Shown: one piece after another, positions 9,872 to 18,603 of the stretch
How the letters are laid out: each line of letters starts with the position of its first letter
Numbering within the stretch: the stretch's first letter is position 1
Assembly: GCF_013426915.1 (NCBI RefSeq)
Contig: NZ_AP023179.1
Location: forward strand, 868,001-932,000
Source: Paraburkholderia sp. PGU19
GTDB taxonomy: Bacteria; Pseudomonadota; Gammaproteobacteria; Burkholderiales; Burkholderiaceae
Direction: 5' to 3'
Length of the DNA stretch: 64,000 bases
Position numbers and translations under genes: made by a program
Notes under the pieces: model-generated
The model's database searches: none
What the model saw: the letters and a program-made list of their open reading frames with translations, nothing else
What the model was told of the DNA's origin: nothing

Positions 9872-10467
9872 AGCGATCGATGCTCCCGCCCGGCGCATGC
9901 GTTTGCGTCGCCGCCGCCATTACCGTGCTGGCCGCGTGCAGCTCGCCGCGCTCGAACTTCTATACGCTGAGTCCCGACACGACGCTCGAAAGCGCGGGCG
10001 CGCCGCTGTCGGTGTCGGTGGTGGTCGGGCCCGTGACGGTCCCAGAACTGGTCGACCGGCCGCAGCTCGTGACTCGCGTGTCGGGCAACGAAGTGAAGCT
10101 CAACGAGTTCGCGCGCTGGGGCGAGCCGCTCAGGAGCGGCGTGGCCGATGTGATTGCTGCCGACCTGACGCGGCTGCTCGGCTCGCAGCGTGTGTCGGTG
10201 TCGTCGCAGACGGTGGCGGGCACGGAAGCGTACCGTGTGCGCGTCGATATCCTGCAGTTCGATTCGAGTCCCGGCGAGGCCGTCGCCGTCGACGCGCTGT
10301 GGACCGTGCGCGTGACGGGCCGCACGGCCTTGCTGACGGGCCGTTCGACGGTACGCGAGCCGGTGCAGGGCGCGGATGACACGGCGCTCGTTGCTGCGCA
10401 CAGCCGGGCGCTCGCCACCGTGAGCCGCGACATCGCCGCGGCGATCCGGAGCGCGCCGCCGGGTTGA
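9868..10467 (+). CDS. pqiC: PqiC-type ABC-transport auxiliary lipoprotein
   Basis: This 199-residue lipoprotein has a signal peptide ending LAAC (Cys 24), so the mature protein begins CSSPRSNFYTLSP. The NFYTL motif right after the lipidated Cys and the later pattern VGPVTVPELVDRPQLVTR are characteristic of the PqiC/YmbA family, the outer-membrane partner of PqiB. The gene overlaps pqiB by four bases and ends the long run of coupled genes that began with the efflux adaptor. There is no clear terminator directly behind the stop; the following 224 bases contain a possible -10 box (TACAAT, 10528-10533) for the next gene. Confidence 0.9.
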   Translation: MKRSMLPPGACVCVAAAITVLAACSSPRSNFYTLSPDTTLESAGAPLSVSVVVGPVTVPELVDRPQLVTRVSGNEVKLNEFARWGEPLRSGVADVIAADLTRLLGSQRVSVSSQTVAGTEAYRVRVDILQFDSSPGEAVAVDALWTVRVTGRTALLTGRSTVREPVQGADDTALVAAHSRALATVSRDIAAAIRSAPPG

Positions 10468-10691
10468 ACCGTCTGGTCGAGCCGCAGATGCGCTGCGGAT
10501 CTGGAGCGGCCGCCCGGGCAGACTCTGTACAATGGCCTGATCGACAACCGCACGCATGGCTGCATGGCTTGCGTTGCGGGCCATCCCGTGCCAGGCGAGC
10601 TGCGCCAGATGCGCGCGATGCCCGCCTGATCGCCCGTCGCACGACGATGTTGAACGCGACGCGCCATGCCTGCCGCCAACGCTTTACTGAC

Positions 10692-11477
10692 ATGGCCATC
10701 ACCTACAAGACTCCCGAAGACGTCGCGCGCTTGCGCATCTCAGGCCGGCTCGCCGCCGACGTGCTCGCCATGATCGGCGAGCATGTGAAGCCCGGCATCT
10801 CCACGGGCGAACTCGACGCGATCTGCCACGACTACATCGTAGACACGCAGAAGGCGATTGCCGCGAACGTCGGCTACATGGGCTTTCCGAAGACGGTGTG
10901 CACGTCGGTGAACTCCGTCGTGTGCCACGGCATTCCCGATCGAAGCGAGATCCTCAAGGACGGCGACATCATCAACATCGACGTGGCCGTCATCAAGGAC
11001 GGCTATTTCGGCGACACGAGCCGCATGTACACGGTCGGCGAGCCGAGCCCGGTCGCACAGCAGCTGATCGACACGACGTATGAGGCGATGCTCGCGGGCA
11101 TCCGCCAGGTCAAGCCGGGCGCGACGCTCGGCGACGTCGGCCATGCGATCCAGAAGATCGCGCAGCGCGAAGGCTTTTCGATCGTGCGCGATTACTGCGG
11201 GCACGGCATCGGCAAGGTGTATCACGAGGACCCGCAGGTGCTGCACTACGGCCAGCCGGGGCAGGGCGTGCGCCTGAAGCCAGGCATGGTGTTCACGATC
11301 GAGCCGATGATCAACGCGGGCCGCGCCGGCACGTCGGTGATGCGCGACGGCTGGACGGTCGTCACCAAAGACCGCTCGCTGTCCGCGCAATGGGAGCACA
11401 TGGTTGCCGTCACCGACGACGGCTACGAACTGCTCACGCCGTGGCCCGACGGCACGGGGCGCTACGAGGCGCCCTGA
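10692..11477 (+). CDS. map: Type I methionine aminopeptidase
   Basis: The enzyme removes the initiator methionine from nascent proteins. At 261 residues the length fits the bacterial type I enzyme without extra domains. The metal-binding motifs are all visible: NIDVAV and GDTSRMY (two Asp ligands), YCGHGIG (His ligand), FTIEPMI (Glu) and WEHMVAVT (second Glu). The substrate loop VCHGIPD is also present. I chose the ATG at 10692, giving MAITYKTPEDV, the standard start of this family in Burkholderia; the frame is open upstream but the extension has low-complexity Arg-rich content. Genomic context is not the common rpsB-adjacent one, so this may be one of two or more map copies in the genome; that is inference. 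Confidence 0.93.
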   Translation: MAITYKTPEDVARLRISGRLAADVLAMIGEHVKPGISTGELDAICHDYIVDTQKAIAANVGYMGFPKTVCTSVNSVVCHGIPDRSEILKDGDIINIDVAVIKDGYFGDTSRMYTVGEPSPVAQQLIDTTYEAMLAGIRQVKPGATLGDVGHAIQKIAQREGFSIVRDYCGHGIGKVYHEDPQVLHYGQPGQGVRLKPGMVFTIEPMINAGRAGTSVMRDGWTVVTKDRSLSAQWEHMVAVTDDGYELLTPWPDGTGRYEAP

Positions 11478-11732
11478 TGCGCCCTGGAGCGCGGCGGCAT
11501 GCCGGCGCGAGCTGCAAGCTGACGGCGCTGAAAGCGTTCGTGGCCACCCGCGCACGATGCGATGCAAAACGGCCTGGCCTCGCGTGTGCCGGTTTTGTAG
11601 CCGCGTGTCAACCCATGCGCGCTGGGTCGCACTGCACCGAATTAAAGATTTGACTCACGCGTCGGTTCGGTTAAAGCTACGCGCTAGCGCTTTACCCGGA
11701 TGACACAAGGGATTTAAGGGATTTTCGAACGC

Positions 11733-12284
11733 ATGAGTCCTTCACTGACCGTTCGCCGTATCGCAGCCGATCAGGGCGTCGTCTTCCGCGAGCTTCGTAC
11801 CGCCTCGCTGCGCGAAGCGCCTTACGCATTCGGCGAGACGCAGGAAGAAGCGCTGTCGGCCGATGCGTCCACGTTCGAAGAAACGGCCGCGCGGCACGCC
11901 GCGTCGGCCACGTCGACATCGTTCATCCTGTACACGGAAGGGCATCCCGCCGGTCTGATCGGCGCGTGCTTCGAGGACGCGCCCTCGCATCGCGCGTTCG
12001 TCAGCGAGCTGTGGGTCGCGCCCGCCGTGCGGCATCTGCGCGGCGGCGAGTTGCTCGTCAACACGGCGAGCGGGTGGCTCGCAGGGGCGGGCGCCACCGA
12101 AATCTACGCGTGGATCCCCGACGCGAACCGCAACGCCATGCGTTTCTACGAGCGTCTCGGCTTCGGCCCGACGGGCGAGCACGAGCGCATAGCCCGCGCG
12201 CCGGACCAGTTTCAGACGCTGCTCGTGCGTCATGTGCCGCAAGAGACGGCACCAGACGATCCCGCTCACGGGCAGGCCGGTTAA
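11733..12284 (+). CDS. GNAT-family N-acetyltransferase
   Basis: This gene encodes 183 residues with the GCN5-related acetyltransferase fold. The acetyl-CoA binding region appears as SELWVAPAVRHLRGGELLV (motif A, slightly altered from the R/Q-x-x-G-x-G/A pattern: here R-H-L-R-G-G), and motif B as IPDANRNAMRFYERLGFGPT, which is the classic N-x-x-A-x-x-F-Y-x-x-x-G-F signature near residues 130-150. The substrate cannot be deduced. The start at 11733 follows a 255-base gap after map that contains a TTGACT box (11650-11655) and a short palindrome GCGCTAGCGC (11681-11690); these are plausible promoter elements but not proven. A gap of 199 bases separates it from minC. Confidence 0.85.
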   Translation: MSPSLTVRRIAADQGVVFRELRTASLREAPYAFGETQEEALSADASTFEETAARHAASATSTSFILYTEGHPAGLIGACFEDAPSHRAFVSELWVAPAVRHLRGGELLVNTASGWLAGAGATEIYAWIPDANRNAMRFYERLGFGPTGEHERIARAPDQFQTLLVRHVPQETAPDDPAHGQAG

Positions 12285-12483
12285 ACGCTTCTCTGCGCCG
12301 TTCACCGCTTTCGAGCGTTTCCTGGGCGCTCGTCTCGCGCGCATTCTTCCCACTTCCTGTCGATCCGTCCGGCCCGGACCAGCACGCACGCGGCATTTTC
12401 CTGTCGCGTGAAGACTTATTGGCAAAAATGCTCACCGTTCGCCAGGACGCCTGTAAAATACGCAAAATTTTTTGCCGAACGCT

Positions 12484-13299
12484 ATGTCGCCGAAGAAATC
12501 GCCATTTTTTGAACTGCGCAGTGGCGCGGTCGACACATTGCTGTTTGTCGTCAAGACGACCAACCTCGATGAGATGCGTGCCGAGCTGACCCGGCGCTTC
12601 GAGGCGACGCCCGAATTCTTCGCGAACGACACCGTTGCCATCGACGTGCGCCGTCTTGCGGAAAATGAGCGCGTGCCGCTCGCGGACATCGCGAAGCTGC
12701 TGGACAGTGTGCGCATGCGTCCCATCGGCGTCGTCGCCGACAGCACGCAGCACGCGTGGGCGAACGACGCCGGTCTGCCGCTGCTCGATGCGCGCGACGC
12801 TCGGGACGCTCGCGTCAGCAAGAGCAATGTGGAAGCAGGCGGCGACGAAGCAAAGGCTGCCGCCACGGCGAAAACAGACACGGCACCCGCTGCGGAGCCT
12901 GCCGCGCAGGAGCCGGAGCAGGCCGGCTCGGCAGCCGCCGAACCCGTGCGCATCGGCACCTCGTCGCAGACGATGGTGGTCGACAAGCCGCTGCGTTCAG
13001 GCCAGCGCATCTACGCGAAGGGCGATCTCGTCGTGCTCGGCATGGTGAGCAACGGCGCCGAAGTGATCGCGGAAGGCAACATCCATATTTACGCGCCGTT
13101 GCGCGGCCGCGCTCTGGCGGGCGTGCACGGCAATCACGACGCGCGCATCTTCTGCACGTGTCTCGAACCCGAGCTGATCTCGATTGCGGGCATCTACCGG
13201 ACGACCGAGAACCCGCTGCCTGCCGACGTGCTCGGCAAGGCGGTGCAGATCTGGCTCGATGAAGAAAAGCTGATGATCGAACCGCTGCGGCTCACCTGA
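12484..13299 (+). CDS. minC: Septum site-determining protein MinC
   Basis: MinC inhibits FtsZ ring formation away from midcell together with MinD. The 271-residue protein has the N-terminal FtsZ-inhibiting domain (to about residue 110), a long Ala/Glu-rich linker (about 115-155, typical of Burkholderia MinC), and the C-terminal beta-helix domain that binds MinD, visible as [40 protein letters not shown] and a Gly-His-rich strand [11 protein letters not shown]. The start at 12484 ([12 protein letters not shown]) matches the family; a TTG twelve bases upstream is less likely. A TGTAAAAT box about 30 bases upstream (12452-12459) could be the -10 element. minD and minE follow in the same direction, forming the usual operon. 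Confidence 0.95.
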   Translation: MSPKKSPFFELRSGAVDTLLFVVKTTNLDEMRAELTRRFEATPEFFANDTVAIDVRRLAENERVPLADIAKLLDSVRMRPIGVVADSTQHAWANDAGLPLLDARDARDARVSKSNVEAGGDEAKAAATAKTDTAPAAEPAAQEPEQAGSAAAEPVRIGTSSQTMVVDKPLRSGQRIYAKGDLVVLGMVSNGAEVIAEGNIHIYAPLRGRALAGVHGNHDARIFCTCLEPELISIAGIYRTTENPLPADVLGKAVQIWLDEEKLMIEPLRLT

Positions 13300-13388
13300 C
13301 GCGCGCGCCGCGCATGCAGTGCGCGTGCTGCGCGATGGAACTCCCGCCGGACTCAATAGACGAATTGACGAACACAAGGTAAAGGGTA

Positions 13389-14204
13389 ATGGCAAAAATC
13401 ATTGTGGTGACTTCGGGCAAGGGTGGCGTAGGCAAGACGACCACGAGCGCGAGTTTCGCATCCGCGCTCGCATTGCGTGGCGCGAAAACGGCAGTGATCG
13501 ATTTCGACGTGGGCCTGCGCAATCTCGATCTCATCATGGGCTGCGAGCGTCGCGTGGTGTACGACCTGATCAACGTGATCCAGGGCGAAGCCAACCTGAA
13601 TCAGGCGATGATCAAGGACAAGAAGTGCGAGAACCTGTTCATCCTGCCCGCGTCGCAGACGCGCGATAAAGACGCGCTGACGATGGAAGGCGTCGAGAAG
13701 GTCATCAACGACCTGATCGCGATGGACTTCGAATACATCGTGTGCGATTCGCCGGCGGGTATCGAATCGGGCGCGCTGCTCGCCATGCACTTCGCGGATG
13801 AAGCGCTGATCGTGACGAACCCGGAAGTGTCGTCGGTGCGCGACTCGGATCGCATTCTCGGCATTCTGTCGTCGAAGACCAAGCGCGCGATCGACGGCAA
13901 GGAGCCCATCAAGGAGCATCTGCTGATCACGCGCTACAACCCGAAGCGCGTGAGCGAAGGCGAGATGCTGTCGCTCACCGATATTCAGGAAATCCTGCGC
14001 ATCGACCTGATTGGCGTGATTCCGGAATCGGAAGCCGTGCTGCATGCGTCGAACCAGGGCTTGCCCGCTGTGCACCTCGACGGCACGGATGTCGCCGAAG
14101 CGTACAAGGACGTCGTATCGCGTTTCCTCGGCGAGCAGAAGTCGCTTCGCTTTACCGATTACCAGAAGCCGGGCCTGCTGCAGCGCCTCTTCGGCACCAA
14201 GTAA
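13389..14204 (+). CDS. minD: Septum site-determining ATPase MinD
   Basis: MinD is the membrane-binding ATPase of the Min oscillator. The deviant Walker A motif with the signature lysine is at residues 10-17 (GKGGVGKT). Switch regions appear as [12 protein letters not shown] and [12 protein letters not shown]. The extreme C-terminus ends QRLFGTK after a basic/hydrophobic stretch that serves as the amphipathic membrane-targeting helix. The length, 271 residues, equals that of E. coli MinD within one residue. The gene lies 89 bases after minC with no terminator seen between, and minE starts 14 bases after the stop behind a strong AAGGGGG ribosome binding site. Confidence 0.97.
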   Translation: MAKIIVVTSGKGGVGKTTTSASFASALALRGAKTAVIDFDVGLRNLDLIMGCERRVVYDLINVIQGEANLNQAMIKDKKCENLFILPASQTRDKDALTMEGVEKVINDLIAMDFEYIVCDSPAGIESGALLAMHFADEALIVTNPEVSSVRDSDRILGILSSKTKRAIDGKEPIKEHLLITRYNPKRVSEGEMLSLTDIQEILRIDLIGVIPESEAVLHASNQGLPAVHLDGTDVAEAYKDVVSRFLGEQKSLRFTDYQKPGLLQRLFGTK

Positions 14205-14218
14205 GGGGGGCGCACGTG

Positions 14219-14473
14219 ATGTCCATTCTTTCGTTTTTGCTGGGCGAGAAGAAGAAGTCTGCGTCGATAGCGAAGGAACGCCTGCAGTTGATCATCGCGC
14301 ATGAGCGCGTAGGCGGCAAAGCGCCCGCCGATTATCTGCCCGCGTTGCAACGCGAACTCGTCGCCGTGATCTCGAAGTACGTGAAGATTTCCGACGACGA
14401 TATCCGCGTCAATCTCGAGCGACACGACGACCTCGAAGTGCTCGAGGTCAAGATCGAGATTCCGCAGGCTTGA
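14219..14473 (+). CDS. minE: Cell division topological specificity factor MinE
   Basis: MinE stimulates MinD ATPase activity and drives the pole-to-pole oscillation. The 84-residue protein starts [15 protein letters not shown], the membrane-binding N-terminal helix, followed by the MinD-contacting strand region [12 protein letters not shown] and the dimeric beta domain. I chose ATG 14219 over the GTG directly before it (14216) because family members begin MSI and AAGGGGG (14203-14209) is better spaced. It is the last gene of minCDE; a GC-rich hairpin follows at 14502-14528. Confidence 0.96.
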   Translation: MSILSFLLGEKKKSASIAKERLQLIIAHERVGGKAPADYLPALQRELVAVISKYVKISDDDIRVNLERHDDLEVLEVKIEIPQA

Positions 14474-14501
14474 GCGGTCTGTAGCTCGTTTATCGCTTGA
14501 C

Positions 14502-14531
14502 GCGCGTCACCGTCATCGGGTGACGCGCTTT
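14502..14531 (+). terminator. Probable terminator after minCDE
   Basis: A ten-base stem GCGCGTCACC (14502-14511) pairs with GGTGACGCGC (14519-14528) around a seven-base loop, followed by only a short T run (TTT then GC). The position 28 bases after the minE stop supports a terminator role, but the weak T tract lowers certainty. Confidence 0.55.
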
Positions 14532-14705
14532 GCTGTGCCATCGTTTTTTGCGCACATTTCGCTGCGCACGCTCTCCCGTCGATTCCCCCGAAATAATCCG
14601 TTGCACTTGAGGGCACGCGGTAACACGTCCGCTGTCAGCCCTTTCGTCACCTCGCGCATTGAACGGACAACGCCGTCATTCGGTGCTGACACAAGAGGTG
14701 AAAAC

Positions 14706-15017
14706 ATGAACAAGTCGATTCGTCTGCTCGCAGTTTCCGCTGTGCTCGCGGTGTCCGGTCTGTCTGCCGTTGCGTCGGCGTCGGCTGCGGAAGTGATCGT
14801 CGTGGCGCCGTCGGCGCCGCCCGTCGAGCGCTTCGAAGCCGTGCCTGCGCCGCGCACGGGCTATGTGTGGGACAAGGGCCACTGGCGCTGGGACCACGGC
14901 CGCTACGTGTGGGTGGCGGGACACTGGCAGGCCGAGCGCGTCGGCTATCACTGGGTGCCGGGCCACTGGGTCGCGCATGGTCCGAACTGGCGCTGGGTGC
15001 AAGGCCACTGGGCGTGA
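14706..15017 (+). CDS. Small exported protein with YXWGXW-like Trp repeats
   Basis: The 103-residue product has a clear signal peptide (residues 1 to about 28, cleaved after ASA) and a mature part made of aromatic repeats: GYVWDKGHWRW, GRYVWVAGHW, GYHWVPGHWV and NWRWVQGHWA. This regular spacing of Tyr/Trp, Gly-His-Trp is the pattern of the YXWGXW repeat family, small periplasmic or secreted proteins of unknown function widespread in Burkholderiales. The start at 14706 is preceded by GAGGTG (14694-14699). It stands alone between the min operon and a tiny lipoprotein gene. Function cannot be deduced; surface or cell-wall association is only a guess. Confidence 0.8.
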   Translation: MNKSIRLLAVSAVLAVSGLSAVASASAAEVIVVAPSAPPVERFEAVPAPRTGYVWDKGHWRWDHGRYVWVAGHWQAERVGYHWVPGHWVAHGPNWRWVQGHWA

Positions 15018-15138
15018 TGCCCGGGTGAATCCAGCGGGCTGTGATGGCGCGTGTTGACGGCATCGCACGCGGCCATCTGCCCGTTCTCCGAACGCGCCCA
15101 AGAGCGCGCTCTATCGCAACCATCAAGGGAGTCGTCAC

Positions 15139-15252
15139 ATGAGAAAAAGGACCTTGCTCGCGATCGCCGTGCTGGCGGTCACGTTGGCCGGTTGCGTCGT
15201 CGTGCCGGCACGCCCGGTGTATTACCATCCGGTCGGCGTCGTCGTGTACTGA
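15139..15252 (+). CDS. Tiny lipoprotein (37 residues)
   Basis: This short gene encodes 37 residues with a complete lipoprotein signal: MRKR, a hydrophobic core, and the lipobox LAGC with Cys at 19. The mature part is only about 19 residues (CVVVPARPVYYHPVGVVVY), rich in Val, Pro and Tyr. A perfect AAGGGA ribosome binding site (15125-15130) and a strong terminator directly behind it support a real, independently terminated gene. It resembles a second 37-residue lipoprotein at 18604-18717 in length, lipobox position and the VVP that follows the Cys. Function is unknown. Confidence 0.75.
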   Translation: MRKRTLLAIAVLAVTLAGCVVVPARPVYYHPVGVVVY

Positions 15253-15267
15253 CGATTGTGGGGAGGT

Positions 15268-15302
15268 CGGGCGCATCTCTGCGGGATGCGCCCGATTTTT
15301 TA
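15268..15302 (+). terminator. Rho-independent terminator after tiny lipoprotein gene
   Basis: CGGGCGCATC (15268-15277) pairs perfectly with GATGCGCCCG (15285-15294) around a seven-base loop, followed by A and six T. It begins 16 bases after the lipoprotein stop and lies just before the convergent ClC gene. Confidence 0.9.
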
Positions 15303-15334
15303 ACGGCCATGGCGAAAGCCGATCTGCCGCGAGT

Positions 15335-16711
15335 TCATTCTTTTGCTTCGTTGGGCGTGGACGGTTGTTCTTCGCCAGGGCTTTCTTCTTCGACGGGAGG
15401 CGTCGCAGCAGAAGCGGCGGGCGTCATGTACCGGTTCGCCAGCGCCTCATACAACGGCGGCGCAAACACGCTCGAAATCCGGCTCGACACGAGCGCCGTC
15501 GCCATCAGCGAAATCACGAGCGCGTGGCCGTTGATCATCTCCATCACGATCACGAACGACGTGATCGGCGACTGCGTGACGGCCGCAAGATAGCCGACCA
15601 TCGCGAGCGCGATCAGCATCGGCAACTGCATGTCGCTGAAGGCCATGTGCAGCACATTGCCGAAGCCTGCGCCGATCGACAGCGACGGCGCGAAGATGCC
15701 ACCGGGAATGCCCGGCAGATACGAGCCGATCATCGACGCCATCTTCAGCAGCGGATAGAACACCGACAGATGCTCCGTGCCGTAGAGCAGCCCGCGCGCT
15801 TCCGCGTAGCCGCTGCCGAAGGTCGTACCGCCCGACACGAGACCGATCACCGCAATGACCAGTCCGCACAGCGCGGCAAACGCGACGGGCCGCTCGTTGT
15901 TCAGGCTGAGCAACGGAGCGGGAAGCCAGCGCCGGGTGTTCAGCAGCAGCCAGCCGAACACGCCACCCGCGATGCCCGTGACGATGCCCGTGATGATGAC
16001 GGCCACCGCGAGCGAATCGGGGAAATGCGTGCCGATGTCGATCGTGCCGAAGTACGTGTAGTTGCCGTTCAGGCCGAGCGCGATGATCCCGGCGATGATG
16101 ATGGCCGTGATCAGCACGCCGCTGGTGCGCGCTTCGAAGCTGCGGGTGAGTTCCTCGATGGCGAACACGATGCCCGCGAGCGGCGTATTGAAGGCCGCCG
16201 ACAGGCCGGCCGCCGCGCCCGCCAGCACCAGTTGCCGTTCGATCAGCGCATTCGAGCGCGGGTAGAGGCGGCGCAGGTTGAACATCAGCGCCGCGCCGAC
16301 CTGTACGGTCGGCCCTTCGCGCCCGATCGTGAAGCCGCCGAGTATCGCGAGAAACGACACGAGAATCTTGCCGAGCAGAATCGGGAACGTGAGCAGCCGC
16401 GTGCCGGCGGCGCTGGTGTTCGAATGCAGCGTCGCGATGACCTGTGGGATGCCGCTGCCTTCGGCGCCGCGATAGAAGCGCCGCGTGAGCCAGACCGACG
16501 CCGCCGCGACGGTGGGCGTCAAAAACAACGTGAGCCACCGGTGCTCGTTCTGCAGATGGAGGAAAGCGTTGTAACCGAGGTCGATCAGCCGCGCATAGAA
16601 GACGGCCGTGAGGCCGACAGCGATCGCACCCAGCCAGAAAATGCCGTACTGACGCCACAGACGCCGTACGCGCCGGCCGATGCTCGAGGACAGCAGGGGT
16701 GTCCGTGACAT
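15335..16711 (-). CDS. ClC-type chloride channel / antiporter
   Basis: This is a 458-residue integral membrane protein of the ClC family. The selectivity-filter sequences are visible: GSGIPQV (family GxGIPE/Q, near residue 85), GREGPTVQ (GK/REGPxV, near 130), and GIPGGIFAPSLSIGA (GxFxPxL, near 330). The filter Glu of GREGP is present, which in family members acts as the gating/proton glutamate. No CBS domains follow, so it is the short bacterial form. It ends convergently with the lipoprotein gene at 15252. A perfect TATAAT lies 27 bases upstream of its start on the minus strand (16738-16743). Whether it is a channel or an H+/Cl- antiporter cannot be decided from sequence reading alone. Confidence 0.93.
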   Translation of the reverse strand: MSRTPLLSSSIGRRVRRLWRQYGIFWLGAIAVGLTAVFYARLIDLGYNAFLHLQNEHRWLTLFLTPTVAAASVWLTRRFYRGAEGSGIPQVIATLHSNTSAAGTRLLTFPILLGKILVSFLAILGGFTIGREGPTVQVGAALMFNLRRLYPRSNALIERQLVLAGAAAGLSAAFNTPLAGIVFAIEELTRSFEARTSGVLITAIIIAGIIALGLNGNYTYFGTIDIGTHFPDSLAVAVIITGIVTGIAGGVFGWLLLNTRRWLPAPLLSLNNERPVAFAALCGLVIAVIGLVSGGTTFGSGYAEARGLLYGTEHLSVFYPLLKMASMIGSYLPGIPGGIFAPSLSIGAGFGNVLHMAFSDMQLPMLIALAMVGYLAAVTQSPITSFVIVMEMINGHALVISLMATALVSSRISSVFAPPLYEALANRYMTPAASAATPPVEEESPGEEQPSTPNEAKE

Positions 16712-16737
16712 GGGGAGTCGGGCTGAGAAATGGGCAA

Positions 16738-16743
16738 ATTATA
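16738..16743 (-). promoter_or_regulatory. Candidate -10 box for the ClC gene
   Basis: Read on the minus strand this is TATAAT, matching the sigma-70 consensus, with the start codon 27 bases downstream. I see no convincing -35 box at 16 to 18 bases. Confidence 0.45.
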
Positions 16744-16960
16744 GTCGTCTCGCAGACGGCGGCGCGGCAAAAACGGGCCGGATGGTTGCCGGACTGACCC
16801 GGCTGGGGGCGGTAGCCTGTCAAGGAAAGTAACGTCTGGTAACGACGGAACAGGCCGGGCAAGATTGGCTGCTGCCCATTTTGCGGGCAATTGTCGGGCT
16901 GGTCAGCTAAAATTGCAGATTGCTAGCGAGCAGTTACAACAGCCACAACACGGGCCATCA

Positions 16961-17968
16961 ATGAAGCGAATTCTCATCGTCAAAGTCACCTCCATGGGCG
17001 ACGTGATACAGGCTCAGCCGATCGTATCGGATCTGAAGCGCGCGTTTCCCGGTGTCGAGGTCGACTGGGCAGTCGACGAATCGTTCGCCGAGATTGCCCG
17101 CTGGAATCCCGGCACCGACCGTGTGCTGGCCGCACCGCTGCGCCGCTTCAAGAAGGCGCGCCGCTGGTCGGATTTCAAGGCGATCTGGCAGTCGATCGCC
17201 GAACTGCGCGCGTATCGTTACGACTTCGCGCTGGACATTCACGGCGTCTACAAGAGCGCGATCATCTCGTTCCTGTCGCGTTCGCGAAAGCGCCTCGGTT
17301 ATGGCAACGAGCATCTCGGCGAGCGCGGTGCGGCGTTCGCCTATACCGGCCGGTTCGCGCCGGCGCGCGATCGCAATGCATGGAGCGGCATGCGCGAGAC
17401 CGTCAGCACGGCGCTCGGCTATCCGCTCGACAATCCGCCTGACTACAACCTGCATATTCCCGCGCCGTCCAGGCCGCTCGTCGATACGGGCGGACGCCCG
17501 CTGGCGATGCTGTTCCACGCGGCATCCAAGGACGACAAGAAGTGGCCGGCGGCGCACTGGATCGCCATCGCGCAAGAACTCGTGCGGCGCGGCTTTCATG
17601 TCGTCGTGCCGTGGGGGTCGCAGGCTGAGCGTAGCGAGGGGCTGGCGATCGTCGATCAGGTGGAGGGCGCGGAACTGCTGCCGCAACTGAGCGTGACCGA
17701 AATCGCCCAGGTGATCGCGGCGTCGGACTTCGTGATCGGCGTCGATACGGGCTTCGTCCATCTGGCGCACGCGCTCGGCAAGCGCACCGTGATGATCTTC
17801 ATCGCGACGTCGCGGGAAACGTTTGAGAATAACGTGCCGTTCCGGTCGGTTTCGATTGGGGATGGCAATTCGGTGCCGCCCGTTGCCGAGGCGCTGGCCG
17901 CCATCGATCACGTTCACGCCGACCCGCTCGGTCTTGGCGGACAGGGCAAATCGGTCGCCGCGGCCTGA
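16961..17968 (+). CDS. waaC: ADP-heptose:LPS heptosyltransferase I (WaaC)
   Basis: The enzyme adds the first heptose to the Kdo region of lipopolysaccharide at the inner face of the inner membrane. The 335-residue protein starts MKRILIVKVTSMGDVIQAQP, the classic N-terminal motif of heptosyltransferase I, and has the GT9-fold nucleotide-sugar part with LFHAASKDDKKWPAAHW near residue 180 and FVIGVDTGFVHLAHALGKRT near residue 255, which holds the conserved Asp-Thr-Gly. I chose ATG 16961; the frame is open upstream but the family start is here. In Burkholderia waaC is often next to other LPS genes, but here it is followed by a 635-base non-coding stretch, so it appears to be a single-gene unit. 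Confidence 0.94.
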   Translation: MKRILIVKVTSMGDVIQAQPIVSDLKRAFPGVEVDWAVDESFAEIARWNPGTDRVLAAPLRRFKKARRWSDFKAIWQSIAELRAYRYDFALDIHGVYKSAIISFLSRSRKRLGYGNEHLGERGAAFAYTGRFAPARDRNAWSGMRETVSTALGYPLDNPPDYNLHIPAPSRPLVDTGGRPLAMLFHAASKDDKKWPAAHWIAIAQELVRRGFHVVVPWGSQAERSEGLAIVDQVEGAELLPQLSVTEIAQVIAASDFVIGVDTGFVHLAHALGKRTVMIFIATSRETFENNVPFRSVSIGDGNSVPPVAEALAAIDHVHADPLGLGGQGKSVAAA

Positions 17969-18603
17969 GGCTGGCTGGGGGAAAGCGGGCGGAGCGTGAG
18001 AAAAAAGAAAAGAGGCGCACGCGCAGTCGCCCAATTTCGGACGCCGTCGCGAGGCGCCTCTGAAAAGCCCGCGCCTGAAGCGCGCGGACCGAGAGGAAAC
18101 CTGCAGAACAAACCTGTACAACATCCGTAGAGACCACGCGGGTGTGAACAAGTTCAACCATTTTTGATTTTTTTCGAATTTTGCGGCGACGCTTCGCGCG
18201 GGCTTGGCGTCTGTCGTTTCCCTTTGGCATGCGGCGATAGATTCGCTTGATGCGCTCGCAATCGTGATTGCGCCCATTACACGCCTGTTAAAACTGTCGC
18301 TTTTCTTTTGGCTTTCGGCCGCGCGTTTCGTTGACGCTGCGCGACGCAGCCCGCGCCCATTCTCTCTAAGCCGCGCCCGCGAAGGCTTTCCGGGCGGCCT
18401 TCATGCGCTTTGATTCGTGTCCTGCCGTGCCGAGCGCCTGTCATCGCGATGATTCGCCGCGCAGCGCGGCGCTCGCCGTCTGTAACACAAGCTCAGTCGA
18501 TGCTTACAAATTGCAACGGTCGCCCCTGTTGGGTTCGTGTTCAATCGAGGTCATTCGGGGTTCGCTCGAATAAAACGATACTGACTCGAAAGGGAGAAAC
18601 AAC
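17969..18603. other. 635-base intergenic region between waaC and a tiny lipoprotein gene
   Basis: No convincing protein gene is seen on either strand. The left part (17999-18200) holds a structured element with a terminator-like end on the minus strand, listed separately. The right part contains a Lys/Arg-rich GC tract without features until the GAAAGGGAG ribosome binding site of the lipoprotein gene. Confidence 0.6.
17999..18200 (-). ncRNA. Candidate structured small RNA on the minus strand
   Basis: Read on the minus strand, a hairpin CCGCGC/GCGCGG (18069-18087) is followed by an outer stem AGAGGCGC/GCGCCTCT (18011-18018 with 18054-18061, plus partly paired interior) and then a T-rich run TTTTCTTTTTT (18001-18011), the layout of an intrinsic terminator. 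No gene on the minus strand lies upstream to use it, which suggests a short independent transcript. The 5' end is not defined; the AT-rich stretch at 18163-18180 may mark it. A frame of about 60 codons from an ATG at 18162 is also open through part of it, so a small protein or leader is an alternative. Confidence 0.35.

Noticed and set aside
15365..16708. A 447-codon plus-strand frame across the ClC gene
   Set aside because: It is the antisense of a real membrane protein gene, Arg/Gln/His-rich, with no helices or motif.
16958..18277. A 439-codon minus-strand frame from 18277 through waaC
   Set aside because: It is a shadow of waaC over most of its length; only the short intergenic part is kept as an sRNA/small ORF candidate.
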